A stretch of 64,000 nucleotides of DNA, taken from the NCBI GenBank assembly GCA_965199865.1, contig CBDATU010000005.1:310001-374000 (forward strand), given 5' to 3'. Both the position numbers and the translations under genes were made by a program. Below the pieces are notes generated by a model, which saw only the letters and a list, made by a program, of their open reading frames with translations, ran no database searches and was not told the DNA's origin. Every line of letters starts with the position of its first letter. The stretch's first letter is position 1. Positions 54,561-62,878 of the stretch are shown here, one piece after another. This DNA comes from JAPOUP01 sp965199865 (GTDB lineage: Bacteria; Pseudomonadota; Alphaproteobacteria; Rhodobacterales; Rhodobacteraceae).

Positions 54561-55382
54561 GAGACATGGATGCTCCCGCCAGTCCGGCCGCAGCGGCAGC
54601 GTCCACACGCTGCGACGGATGCCCGAACGCCGCCCGGAGGTCAAGCCGGGACATCTCTCCCAGCCCGCCGCCCTGTAACCCGTCCCGGCGTGGTCCGGAC
54701 CGACGATGGTGTAGACGAGCGCCGGACGGACGCCGTAGAGGGCCTGCCAGTCGTCCGCCACGCGATCCGCCGCCAGCCGCAGCGCCAGGGAGGCGAGGCC
54801 GTGGACCCTCACGGAAGGTCTGATCAGGAAGCGGTGGTTGTTAAGGACCAGACCCATGTTCGCGATCCGCGCCCGCGCCGACCAGCCGATGGCGTCGTCC
54901 CGAGGCCCCAGCTGGCAGGACGCCGGAACGAAGCCCAGACCGCCGAGCCGCCCCTGCGCGCCGCTCACGATCCAGTACCGCAGCTGCCCTCCCGGAGCCC
55001 GCCGCCAGCCCTCCGGATGGTGCGTCTCCATCATCGACTCCCAGGCGCGGCGGTCCGCCTCCGCCAACGGCTCCAGCCGCACCCCGCCGAGCGCGTCCAG
55101 AGCGCACTCGACCGGGGCGCCGCCAGGGTCGTCGGCGGCCGGTCGCCCGTTGGACGACGCGAAGCGCGGCGCCGCCTCCGGCAGCGTCAGGCCGAGCTCC
55201 TCCGCGAGCAGGGGAAGGACCCGCATCCCGGTGACCGTCGACGGCCTCCCGTCGTGGGTCAGCCAACCCTCCCGGCCGCTCAGCTCGCGGGCGAGGCCCG
55301 AACGCGTGACGCCGCCGCGGAGGCATTCGTTCCCCAGCCACTCGACCGTGGCAGGGGAAATCTGTCTGAGACCGATATACAT
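54561..55382 (-). pseudogene. Outer element: DUF4338 half of the split transposase gene
   Basis: This is the N-terminal 274 codons of the outer gene. It starts MYIGLRQISPATVEWLG, 50 bp inside the right terminal repeat. DUF4338 is clear: QLRYWIVSGAQGRLGGLGFVPASC, NMGLVLNNHRFLIRPSVRVHGLASLALRL, YGVRPALVYTIVGPDHAGTGYRAAGWE. At WREHPCL the gene is cut by IS110; removing the insert joins it to RAEPERRLG, which aligns with MCRGPETPRWLG of the inner protein. As sequenced the frame runs on to 54474, giving a 302-aa stand-alone DUF4338 protein with a short foreign tail. Confidence 0.85.
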
Positions 55383-55433
55383 GGTCCCCGATTCGCATGG
55401 ATCCGATCTCTAGTCAAGTATGCGGTAGTGACA

Positions 55434-55444
55434 GGTCCCGAGCC
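55434..55444 (+). repeat. Right 11-bp target duplication of the outer element
   Basis: GGTCCCGAGCC is identical to 49263-49273. Confidence 0.9.
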
Positions 55445-55806
55445 CTCCCTGCCTTTTGTGCACAATGGTTCCTTCACCTTCATGCACCGGAGCTGCCAGC
55501 GGACCTCCCGTACGCCGCGTATGGAATCATGGCGCTGGAGGATTTCGCAAAGAAGTGAATCTCCCCCTGGAACCGGCAGCCATCGGTGCCCCCGGGCCTC
55601 AGGCCGTCTGGAAAGAGTGAACCTGCCTCATGGCTGCGCGGGTAATGCCAATCCACGCCCTGACGGAGCGGAGGTTCGCCTGACCTCAGGACATGAGGCT
55701 CCGGTCAGGACCGCCCGTGTTGGGCAGAACCGGCCTCCCGGAATTCAGGAAAACCGCTTCGGCCGCCGATCTTTCAGGGCCGAAGGTGGTTCATCCCAAG
55801 AATGGG
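55445..55806. other. Non-coding stretch, about 360 bp
   Basis: This is the right flank of the mobile-element nest, up to the end of the DMT-exporter gene. No supported gene. Confidence 0.4.
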
Positions 55807-56724
55807 TTACTTCGCTCCCCCACCCACTCGCGCCAGAAACCCTCCTGAAACGATGATCAGCACGATTCCCGCGGCTCCCAGAATGTCCAACCGGTCGGTC
55901 CAGAGCACATAGCCCCAAAACGCCGCAAACACCAGCAGCGAGTATTCAAACACGGTCACGAACGCAGCCTCCGCCAGCAGATACCCACGGATGATCAGCC
56001 CTACACCGACCACCGAACCAATTGCCTGGACGGCGGCAAGCCCAAGAAACTCCTCTGTCAGTGGCAGCCACCCACGCATCAGAAACCCTTCAGGCCCCTC
56101 CGGCGCATCCATCGGCAACAGAGAAAGCCAGATGCACCCGGCAGCACCCCAGAGCAGTGCCGCGACGAAAAACCCGAATAGCAGCGTCAGGGTTCCCTCC
56201 TCCGCGCAAAGGTCACGGATGGCAATTGCTCCCAACGCATAGAACAGCCCGGCAGCGACGGGCATAAGCGTAGCGAGGGACCCGTAGCCGAAATCCGGCC
56301 TCAGAACCAGAAGGATGCCGAGAAAGCCCGCTACCGCAGCAACCGCATTCACTGCTCCAACCCGTCGCCTCAACACAATGACAGTGATCAGAAGCACGAA
56401 GATCGGTGCGGTAAACAGTCCAGCAGCGGCCTGCGCGACGGGAAGGAAACCAAGAGAACCAAAATAGAACATCATCGAGGTCGAAACCAGGAAGCTACGC
56501 AGAGCCACAGTCCAGAAGCGCTTGGGAGCAACTGACCATCCACCCGCCCAGGCAACGGCCAGTATTAGCGGAAGAGCCATCGCCGCACGAACCAGATGGA
56601 GTTGCCAGAGCCCAACGCTTTCGGCAACCAGGATCACCAGATTGTCGATCAGGCCGATCAGAGCCATCGCCGCAACAACGCAGGTAGCGGCAGTCAAGGG
56701 CATTGAGGCGGGAAGGCTTTTCAT
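55807..56724 (-). CDS. DMT/EamA-family transporter
   Basis: This is a 305-aa protein with ten hydrophobic helices as two EamA repeats. It begins MKSLPASMPLTAATCVVAAMALIGLIDN and shows SFLVSTSMMFYFGSLGFLPVAQAAAGLFTAPIFVLLITVIVLRRRVG, the typical end of the first repeat, then LGLAAVQAIGSVVGVGLIIRGYLLAEAAFVTVFEYSLLVFAAFWGYVLW in the second. I start it at 56724; the frame extends 30 codons upstream toward the divergent synthetase gene without membrane sequence. Exporters of this family move amino acids or small metabolites; the substrate is unknown. Confidence 0.85.
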   Translation of the reverse strand: MKSLPASMPLTAATCVVAAMALIGLIDNLVILVAESVGLWQLHLVRAAMALPLILAVAWAGGWSVAPKRFWTVALRSFLVSTSMMFYFGSLGFLPVAQAAAGLFTAPIFVLLITVIVLRRRVGAVNAVAAVAGFLGILLVLRPDFGYGSLATLMPVAAGLFYALGAIAIRDLCAEEGTLTLLFGFFVAALLWGAAGCIWLSLLPMDAPEGPEGFLMRGWLPLTEEFLGLAAVQAIGSVVGVGLIIRGYLLAEAAFVTVFEYSLLVFAAFWGYVLWTDRLDILGAAGIVLIIVSGGFLARVGGGAK

Positions 56725-56812
56725 CGGCCCTGCCCTTAATCCGCCTTTGCATTCCGCGCAGGCAAAGTTGATATTCGGATCGCTGACGCCAATACAGCAG
56801 GAGGAACTCGAC

Positions 56813-58444
56813 ATGGGCTGGATGGCAGACGAATCAGGCCTCCAGAGGCGACAGGCGAATTTTGTGCCTCTAACGCCTCTAAGTCACCTCAATCGTGCCG
56901 TCAAAGTCTTTCCTGACCGCGAGGCGATTGCCTATGGCCTTCATCGTTCGACCTATCGCGAATACCACGCACGGTGCTCCCGGATTGGCTCCGCGCTCAG
57001 GGTCGCGGGAATTCGGTCGGGCGATGTGGTCGCAACGCTTCTTCCCAACATTCCCGCCCAACTGGAAGCACATTTCGGCGTCCCGGCCTGCGGGGCCGTA
57101 CTGAATACGATCAACACCCGTCTGGATGTCGACACGGTTTCCTATATCCTTGAGCATGGCGGCGCCAAAGCGGTTCTGGTCGACACAGCTTTTCTGAGCC
57201 TGGCTGAGGCGGCAATCAGCAGGATGGAGAGCGGTGGTCCACGGATAATTGAAGTCGCGGATCCACAGGCGGGATTTACCGCCAGCGGCAGATACTCCGA
57301 ATATGAGGAGTTCATCGCGGAAGGCGACCCTCGATTTGAATGGCAGATGCCCCAGGACGAATGGGAAAGCCTCGCCCTCAACTACACTTCCGGCACCACG
57401 GGACAGCCAAAGGGAGTGGTCTACCATCACCGAGGCGCCTATCTCATGACGCTGGGAACCGTGATTTCCTGGCGAATGATTCTGCACCCACGGCTGCTTG
57501 CGGTCGTGCCGCTCTTTCACTGCAACGGCTGGAACCATAGCTGGATGGCTCCCGTTCTTGGTGGAACGGTCATCTGCTGCCGGGACATAACGGCAGGGAA
57601 CATATATGACGCGATCGCCGATGAGGGCGTGACCCATTTCGGGGGAGCACCCATCGTGCTCAACATGATCATCAATGCCCACGAAGGCGACCGTCGCCAA
57701 TTCGATCATACAGTCGAGGTTTTCACCGCTGGTGCGCCACCTCCAGCAGCGACGCTTCAGGCCATTGAACCGCTCGGCTTCAACGTGACCCAGGTCTATG
57801 GCCTCACCGAAACCTACGGCCATGTCACCGAATGCCTCTGGAACGCCCAGGCGTGGGACGGGCTTTCCGATGAAGACCGTTTCGCCATCAAGGCCCGAAC
57901 GGGCGTGCTCATGCCGATGATGGAAGACATCACGGTCATGGACCCGGAAACCATGACCCAGACGGCGATGGACGGAAAGACCCAGGGTGAGATCATGATC
58001 CGCGGAAACGCGGTAATGAAAGGATACCTGAAGAACAAGACGGCAACCGAACAGGACTTCGCCAAGGGCTACTTCCATTCCGGCGACATCGCCGTTCAAC
58101 ACCCGGACGGCTACATCCAGATCGCCGACCGGGCAAAGGACATCATCATTTCGGGCGGTGAAAACGTGAGTTCAGTTGAAGTCGAGGGTGTGCTGATGCA
58201 TCACCCCGCGGTGCTTCTATGCGCCGTTGTCGCGAAACCCGACGAAAAATGGGGCGAGGTGCCCTGTGCTTTCGTTGAAGTCAAGGACGGCAGAAATCTG
58301 GAAGAGGCCGAACTCATCGCCTTTGCCCGCGAACGGCTTGCAGGCTTCAAGACACCAAAGATGGTTGTGTTTCAGGATCTGCCAAAGACGTCCACTGGCA
58401 AGATTCAGAAGTTTGAGCTTCGCGAGCTTGCGAAGAAGCTCTGA
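56813..58444 (+). CDS. Acyl-CoA synthetase (AMP-binding; DmdB-like medium/short-chain ligase)
   Basis: This 543-aa enzyme has the AMP-binding motif YTSGTTGQPKGVVYHH (about 192-207), TQVYGLTETYGHVTECLWN, YFHSGDIAVQHPDGYIQIADRAKDIIISGGENVSSVEVE and the catalytic Lys in KTSTGKIQKFELR. ATG 56813 follows GGAGG. The length and the region ADESGLQRRQANFVPLTPLSHLNRAV fit the DmdB-like branch, whose members activate short branched or thio-containing acids. It is a single gene, divergent from the DMT exporter. Together with the acyl-CoA dehydrogenases and FadJ/thiolase it could start a beta-oxidation route; linkage is only by function. Confidence 0.88.
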   Translation: MGWMADESGLQRRQANFVPLTPLSHLNRAVKVFPDREAIAYGLHRSTYREYHARCSRIGSALRVAGIRSGDVVATLLPNIPAQLEAHFGVPACGAVLNTINTRLDVDTVSYILEHGGAKAVLVDTAFLSLAEAAISRMESGGPRIIEVADPQAGFTASGRYSEYEEFIAEGDPRFEWQMPQDEWESLALNYTSGTTGQPKGVVYHHRGAYLMTLGTVISWRMILHPRLLAVVPLFHCNGWNHSWMAPVLGGTVICCRDITAGNIYDAIADEGVTHFGGAPIVLNMIINAHEGDRRQFDHTVEVFTAGAPPPAATLQAIEPLGFNVTQVYGLTETYGHVTECLWNAQAWDGLSDEDRFAIKARTGVLMPMMEDITVMDPETMTQTAMDGKTQGEIMIRGNAVMKGYLKNKTATEQDFAKGYFHSGDIAVQHPDGYIQIADRAKDIIISGGENVSSVEVEGVLMHHPAVLLCAVVAKPDEKWGEVPCAFVEVKDGRNLEEAELIAFARERLAGFKTPKMVVFQDLPKTSTGKIQKFELRELAKKL

Positions 58445-59215
58445 CCCGATTCGGTGCCCCAGAGACGCATGACGAAAGACCTCGGTCCAATGCGTTCATT
58501 GAAACCTTGATACGACATATGGGCTGCGCACTGATCCGCCAATTTCCACATGTAACGCGGTCCATGGGGAGCGTAGGATGGGTCTTGCTGCCTTCCTTAC
58601 ATTGCGACAGCCGTCGCAGGGCGCATTACAATATGGGAATTTGGGCATGAGTGTGTGCTTCGGCCTCGCTCACTACCAGAACCAGCCGGACACCGCTTCA
58701 AGAACTGGTCCCAACGTCCTTTCGGGAACCCTTGTGAGCCCGTTGTCCATTTCTTCGATAATCCAGTCAAACCCGCATGTTGCGGCAATCACGCCGAGCA
58801 CGATCACCCAAGCGACGGCGGACAGCCCGTGTTTTCCCTACACATCTGGCGGTATGGAATCCGAATCGTGCGGCGCTGCAGTTCCTTCCGCCAGATGCTG
58901 ACGGCCTTACCTGGAGATTCGCATTGCGCAGCGGTCTTGCAAAGCGCCCGCCTCCGTTCTTCAGCACCCTGTCAGGCAGTGACCGGCCCCTCCGAGCTGC
59001 GGCTATCGAAAACCCAACGTCCAATCACATGATTCGAGATTACCCAACCGACCGTCTTTGTGCATTCCTTAAGGGATTGCCCGTCGAATCGACCAATCGC
59101 CCTGGCGATTTCCGCCGACGCAGTTGGCGCAGCTTCTGTTCCCTTGGCAGATTCTACCATATGCGATATCATGAACCCAGGCAGCAATACGAAGCAGTGT
59201 TTTCCATAACCAAAA
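58445..59215. other. Non-coding stretch, about 770 bp
   Basis: Only short unconvincing frames occur. I see no RNA gene and no clear terminator after the synthetase gene. Confidence 0.4.
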
Positions 59216-60223
59216 ATGACTGCGCTTAAGGAATACCAGCGATTGGAGTGCCAGGGTGTCTGGCGCCCTTCGCTTGATGACAAGCGGATGAATGTCATCG
59301 TTAGCATCGGGGACGCGACGCTGATCATGTACGATTACAATGATCAGCCACTGTCCCACTGGTCACTGCCTGCCCTGCTCCGACTGAATGGCAAGACCAG
59401 ACCCGCGCTCTTCGCACCTGGCATTGATTCCGAAGAAGAACTGGAAATCAGCGACGATTCAATGATCGACGCCATTGAGCGAGTGCAGAGAGCCGTCGAA
59501 CGGCGCAGTCCCAGGCAGCGTAGGCCAAGGTTTTTTCTTGTTGTTGCCGCCCTGTTGGCATTACTTGCGCTGGGCATCATATGGCTTCCCGAAACCGTGG
59601 TGAACCACGCTGCAGCGGTGGTTCCCGACGCAAAGCGGATTGAATTGGGTGAACGCCTCCTCGCCCATATTCAGCACGCCTCCAGGCGACCCTGCCATAC
59701 CTCCGCCGGAACAGCGGCTCTAGGTCGGCTCCACAATCGGCTTCTGGGTGACAGATCGGGACGGCTGGTCGTGATTCCAAATGGGGTCGCACAAACCAAC
59801 CATCTGCCTGGAGGCCTGATCCTGATTGATCCGTCATTGATCGAGGACCAGGAGGCACCAGATGTGGTGGCAGGCTATGTGATAGCTGAAGCCATTCGCG
59901 CCGATTCCCGGGACGCAGTCGTTCGCATGCTTGAGCGGGCGGGACTGGTGGCAGCGTTTCGACTGCTCGCTACGGGCGATGTTACCGAGAACGTTCTCTT
60001 TGCGCAAGCCGGAGCACTGCTGTCACAGCCTGCGCAGCCCGTTGATCCCGAAGCGCTGCTTGCACGCTTTCGCGCAGCGCGGATTTCCATCAGACCATAT
60101 GCGATCACCGTTAACGCTCCAGACGGAGACGTGCTGGAACCGATCAAGGATGATCCAGTTGGTGACAGGCCAGCACTTTCCGATGCCGATTGGGTGAACC
60201 TGCAGCGAATCTGCGGAGAATGA
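59216..60223 (+). CDS. Unknown single-pass membrane protein with periplasmic C-terminal domain
   Basis: I do not recognise this 335-aa protein. The N-terminal ~105 residues are soluble (MNVIVSIGDATLIMYDYNDQPLSHWSLPALLRLNG, a beta-rich pattern) and are followed by a basic stretch RRSPRQRRPR. One membrane segment (FFLVVAALLALLALGIIWL, about 106-124) comes next. The ~210-residue C-terminal part has LGRLHNRLLGDRSGRLVVIPNGVAQTNHLPGGLILID and the acidic helix EDQEAPDVVAGYVIAEA. The latter parts resemble a degenerate M48-like peptidase region, but no HExxH is present. The last 24 codons are duplicated downstream. The start codon has only a weak ribosome site. Confidence 0.6.
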   Translation: MTALKEYQRLECQGVWRPSLDDKRMNVIVSIGDATLIMYDYNDQPLSHWSLPALLRLNGKTRPALFAPGIDSEEELEISDDSMIDAIERVQRAVERRSPRQRRPRFFLVVAALLALLALGIIWLPETVVNHAAAVVPDAKRIELGERLLAHIQHASRRPCHTSAGTAALGRLHNRLLGDRSGRLVVIPNGVAQTNHLPGGLILIDPSLIEDQEAPDVVAGYVIAEAIRADSRDAVVRMLERAGLVAAFRLLATGDVTENVLFAQAGALLSQPAQPVDPEALLARFRAARISIRPYAITVNAPDGDVLEPIKDDPVGDRPALSDADWVNLQRICGE

Positions 60224-60460
60224 GCTCCTCATGTAAGCGAGAACCGCCGCCAGCCCCTGGTCTTCGATGGGCGCATTTCGGTTCCGTAGCTCAGACGCCG
60301 TCCAGATGATCCAGTTGGTGACAGGCCAGCACTTTCCGATGCCGATTGGGTGAACCTGCAGCGAATCTGCGGAGAATGAGCTCCTCATGTAAGCGAGAAC
60401 CGCCGCCAGCCCCTGGTCTTCGATGGGCGCATTTCGGTTCCGTTACTCAGACGCCGTCCA
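60149..60460 (+). repeat. 156-bp tandem duplication spanning the gene 3' end
   Basis: The unit at 60149-60304 is repeated at 60305-60460 with two adjacent-region substitutions (CCGTAGCTC versus CCGTTACTC), so 154 of 156 bases match. The first copy contains the last 24 codons and stop of the unknown membrane protein plus 81 bp downstream. The second copy contains a headless repeat of that 3' end. The near identity indicates a recent event. Confidence 0.92.
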
Positions 60461-61142
60461 CCAGTCGAGGCAATTGAAGACCATGCTGCCTTTTCCGAGG
60501 CACCTGATCGTCCGATGTCGTTCGCGCCTTCCAGCGGCCTGCGGCAGCCGCAGTTCCTCACGCGACCGGCCACAGGGACTTGCAGCCCCCCCGATCTGAT
60601 CTGATCCTGACGGCGCCTTTCCGGCGCGGAAAGCCGTCGCAACGCTTCCACTCCAGGTCAGACCTGAAGCGGCCAGTACAGTCCGCTACCGCATCATGCC
60701 GTTCAGGATGTGGAGGTCCAGCAAAACCTCCGCGACTCGGCCGACCCGGACCAGTCCCGTGATCCGGTCACATGTCATCCCGCGTTCCGTCCTGTCGGGA
60801 AAGGTTCCGGTGCTACCGCCCGTTGAACCGGGTGCCAGACCGCCCTTCCGCCCGGGAGCCGGGACACGTCTGTCCCAATCACCGGCATGGATCCGGCAGC
60901 CTGCCTGGCTTTGGACAGCGGGAGGAGCGCCCGGGAGCGATCATCAGTAAGTAGCTCGGGCGCCACTTCTCTGACAGGCACCCACTCAATCTGCCAGCCG
61001 CTTCATCACACCTCCTTCTGAAGGCCGGACAAAGCTGGACAGATCGCATGTTAGTGACCTGCTACGGATACAGCAGTTGCCCCGATTCTTACTAACGGGC
61101 TATCATATGTGAGATGTGAAAACGCATGCCGGGAATCTCCGA
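60461..61142. other. Non-coding stretch, about 680 bp
   Basis: I see no supported gene. It contains the promoter region of the LacI-type regulator at its right end. Confidence 0.4.
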
Positions 61143-62162
61143 ATGGACAAGCGGTATACGGGCCCCAGGGGAAAACGCGTTACCGCGCAGGACGTGGCCG
61201 ATCGCGCCGGCGTGTCGCGTCATGCGGTGTCGCGCTGTTTCAGGGAAGGAACCTATCTTGCCGAGGAAAAGCGGAGACTGATCCTCGCTGCCGCCAGCGA
61301 ACTCGGTTACCGCCCGAATGCGCTTGCCTCCAGCCTGAAAGGACGGGGATCCCGGCTGGTCGGAATCGTGTCCGGCAATCTCTCGAACATCTATGACGGC
61401 CAGATCATTGGCGGACTGGTGGAAAACCTGACCGGAATGGGCAAATGGCCGGTCGTGCTGGGTGGTGGCTCAGACGACATTCGCGAGACCCGTGTGCTGG
61501 ATGCCCTGGCATATCCGCTGGAGGCGATGATCCTGCGTGCCGGAAGCGTGGATGGTGCGGTTGCCGAACAATGCCGCAGGCTCGGAATCCCGCTCATCCT
61601 GTCGGGTCGCCGTTCGGAGGAGTCGGAACTGACTGATTCAGTCTGTTGCGATAATGCCAGCGGGGCAGGAAAGGCCGTGCGATGTCTGTTCGAACGCGGG
61701 CGCAGGCGGATCGCCTATGTGGGCGGACCGCGAAACCTCGTTTCGGAAAAGGAACGCTTTGGCGGTTTCATCGGGGCACTGAGCGCCATCGGCCTGCAGC
61801 CAGGTGCCATCATCAACAGTGATTTCAGCTTTGACGGCGGGTGTCAGGCCGCTACGGAAATTCTGTCCGCGCCTGACAGGCCGGACGCGGTTCTCTGTTC
61901 GAACGACGCTATGGCGCTGGGCGTTCTGTCGACGGCGCGCGACAGCCTGAATCTGCGGGTGCCCGACGATGTTTCAATTATCGGGTTCGACGATATCCCA
62001 ATGGCTAACTGGCCATGTTTCCGCCTGACGACCGTGCGGAATTCCATCAGTGATACCATTGACGGCATCCTGGAACTTCTGGCGGACCGTCTGGAAAACC
62101 CGCACCGATCCGGGCGCTACATGCTGATTATGCCGGAACTCGTGCCAAGAAATACTCACTGA
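61143..62162 (+). CDS. LacI-family transcriptional regulator
   Basis: This is a 339-aa regulator with an N-terminal HTH and hinge helix (VTAQDVADRAGVSRHAVSRCFREGTYLAEEKRRLILAAASELGYRPNALASSLKG) and a periplasmic-binding-protein-like effector domain (RLVGIVSGNLSNIYDGQIIGGLVENL, then RRRIAYVGGPRNLVSEKERFGGF, DAVLCSNDAMALGVL and VPDDVSIIGFDDIPMANW). I start it at ATG 61143; an in-frame GTG at 61116 is an alternative. The ABC ATPase gene at 62879 lies nearby on the same strand, so sugar-dependent control of that importer is likely but inferred. Confidence 0.9.
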   Translation: MDKRYTGPRGKRVTAQDVADRAGVSRHAVSRCFREGTYLAEEKRRLILAAASELGYRPNALASSLKGRGSRLVGIVSGNLSNIYDGQIIGGLVENLTGMGKWPVVLGGGSDDIRETRVLDALAYPLEAMILRAGSVDGAVAEQCRRLGIPLILSGRRSEESELTDSVCCDNASGAGKAVRCLFERGRRRIAYVGGPRNLVSEKERFGGFIGALSAIGLQPGAIINSDFSFDGGCQAATEILSAPDRPDAVLCSNDAMALGVLSTARDSLNLRVPDDVSIIGFDDIPMANWPCFRLTTVRNSISDTIDGILELLADRLENPHRSGRYMLIMPELVPRNTH

Positions 62163-62686
62163 CCGCCCGCCGGAAGGGAAACACGCAGGATCCTCCAATC
62201 GCTAACCGGGCGCCGTTCGGAAGAGGCCGCCACCGCCAGCGAACCGATCGGTGTCTTCAGGCCAGCGAATTCCTGATCGATTTCGCGGAACAGCGGTGTG
62301 TTCACATCTTTGCCGGAGACACCGTAGGCCAGACTCACATGCGGCGGGAAGCCAGGAACCACCCCGCGGAAGTCAAAGGCCTCGCTGCGCAATTTCCTGA
62401 GAGCTGGTGGCAGCGAAAGTGCAAAATATGCGGATTGAAAATAGGCGGTGTCGAACGTCAGACGTTCGAACCCGATACTGGCATCGTCGCCCAGTTCAAG
62501 GGTCAGGGCCTGGGCCATTTTTTCGAAGCGCAGGATGTCCTCCCAACCCAGTTCGGATGCAAGTGTTATATGAGGATCGAATCTCGGGCTGCCCAGAATC
62601 GAAGCCAGAGCTTCCATCCTTGCCCGCAACCGGTTCGAGAGCGCCTGCGGAAACATCAACCAAAGAGAAAACAGTTCGTTGCGCAT
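62156..62686 (-). CDS. 2H phosphoesterase (cyclic phosphodiesterase/RNA-ligase-like)
   Basis: This 176-aa protein carries the two H-x-T/S-x motifs that define the 2H superfamily: DPHITLASE (about residue 38) and PPHVSLAYG (about residue 115). The start MRNELFSLWLMFPQ fits the family; the frame extends 25 codons upstream without it. The arrangement resembles plant/yeast cyclic phosphodiesterases acting on ADP-ribose 1,2-cyclic phosphate or 2',3'-cyclic nucleotides. Its 3' end overlaps the lacI 3' end by 7 bp in convergent orientation. Confidence 0.75.
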   Translation of the reverse strand: MRNELFSLWLMFPQALSNRLRARMEALASILGSPRFDPHITLASELGWEDILRFEKMAQALTLELGDDASIGFERLTFDTAYFQSAYFALSLPPALRKLRSEAFDFRGVVPGFPPHVSLAYGVSGKDVNTPLFREIDQEFAGLKTPIGSLAVAASSERRPVSDWRILRVSLPAGGQ

Positions 62687-62766
62687 GATGGATCCGCATG
62701 TTCTCCCGTTTGACCAGTATGAGATCGTGAGCATATGCTGATGATCGCCCACATACCTCATAGTCG

Positions 62767-62820
62767 TTACATAAACCTCATAATTCTTACATAAAAGTGA
62801 AAATTTATGTTTGCAATTGC
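62767..62820. promoter_or_regulatory. Repeated TTACATAAA half-sites upstream of the ABC ATPase gene
   Basis: TTACATAAA occurs at 62767-62775 and 62787-62795, 20 bp apart (two helical turns). An inverted copy, TTTATGT, at 62804-62810 makes a palindrome with the second. GCAATTGC, a perfect 8-bp palindrome, follows at 62813-62820. The region lies between the divergent 2H phosphoesterase and ABC ATPase genes and looks like an operator cluster, possibly for the LacI regulator (inference). Confidence 0.4.
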
Positions 62821-62878
62821 TAATTTCTCTGATCTAATATGATAACCTGAGCATATACGGAACCCAGCGACACGTTCC

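Larger units (their letters stand above)
49274..55433 (-). mobile_element. Outer IS4-family element with DUF4338-transposase gene, carrying nested insertions
   Basis: The ends are inverted repeats. TGTCACTACCACATACTTGA starts at 49274, and TGTCACTACCGCATACTTGA is read inward from 55433; one mismatch is seen in these 20 bases. An exact 11-bp GGTCCCGAGCC duplication flanks both ends. Without the inserted IS110 segment the element would be about 2.3 kb with one minus-strand gene of 752 codons. Its composition is GC-rich relative to the flanks. Confidence 0.88.

Noticed and set aside
54474..55382. A Druantia anti-phage system based on the stand-alone DUF4338 protein
   Set aside because: No DruE-type helicase or other Druantia genes are present, and the protein is the N-terminal half of a transposase split by IS110.
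49274..55433. Composite transposon formed by two IS copies flanking cargo
   Set aside because: The two transposase genes lie in one outer and one inner element with separate target duplications. The reconstructed outer gene shows nesting and not two flanking copies with cargo.
54570..55856. Plus-strand open frame (428 codons) opposite the DUF4338 half
   Set aside because: It runs across the element end and target duplication into host DNA, so it cannot be a conserved gene. It is a shadow of DUF4338.
56879..58102. Minus-strand open frame (407 codons) inside the acyl-CoA synthetase gene
   Set aside because: Antisense to a gene with full AMP-binding motifs; no motif of its own.
31233..58444. 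DMSP demethylation pathway (DmdA-B-C-D)
   Set aside because: DmdB-like and DmdC-like enzymes are present but far apart, no dmdA or dmdD is seen, and both families have many other roles.
60023..60388. Minus-strand open frame of 121 codons with an internal repeat
   Set aside because: Its repeat is only the 156-bp tandem duplication read on the opposite strand.
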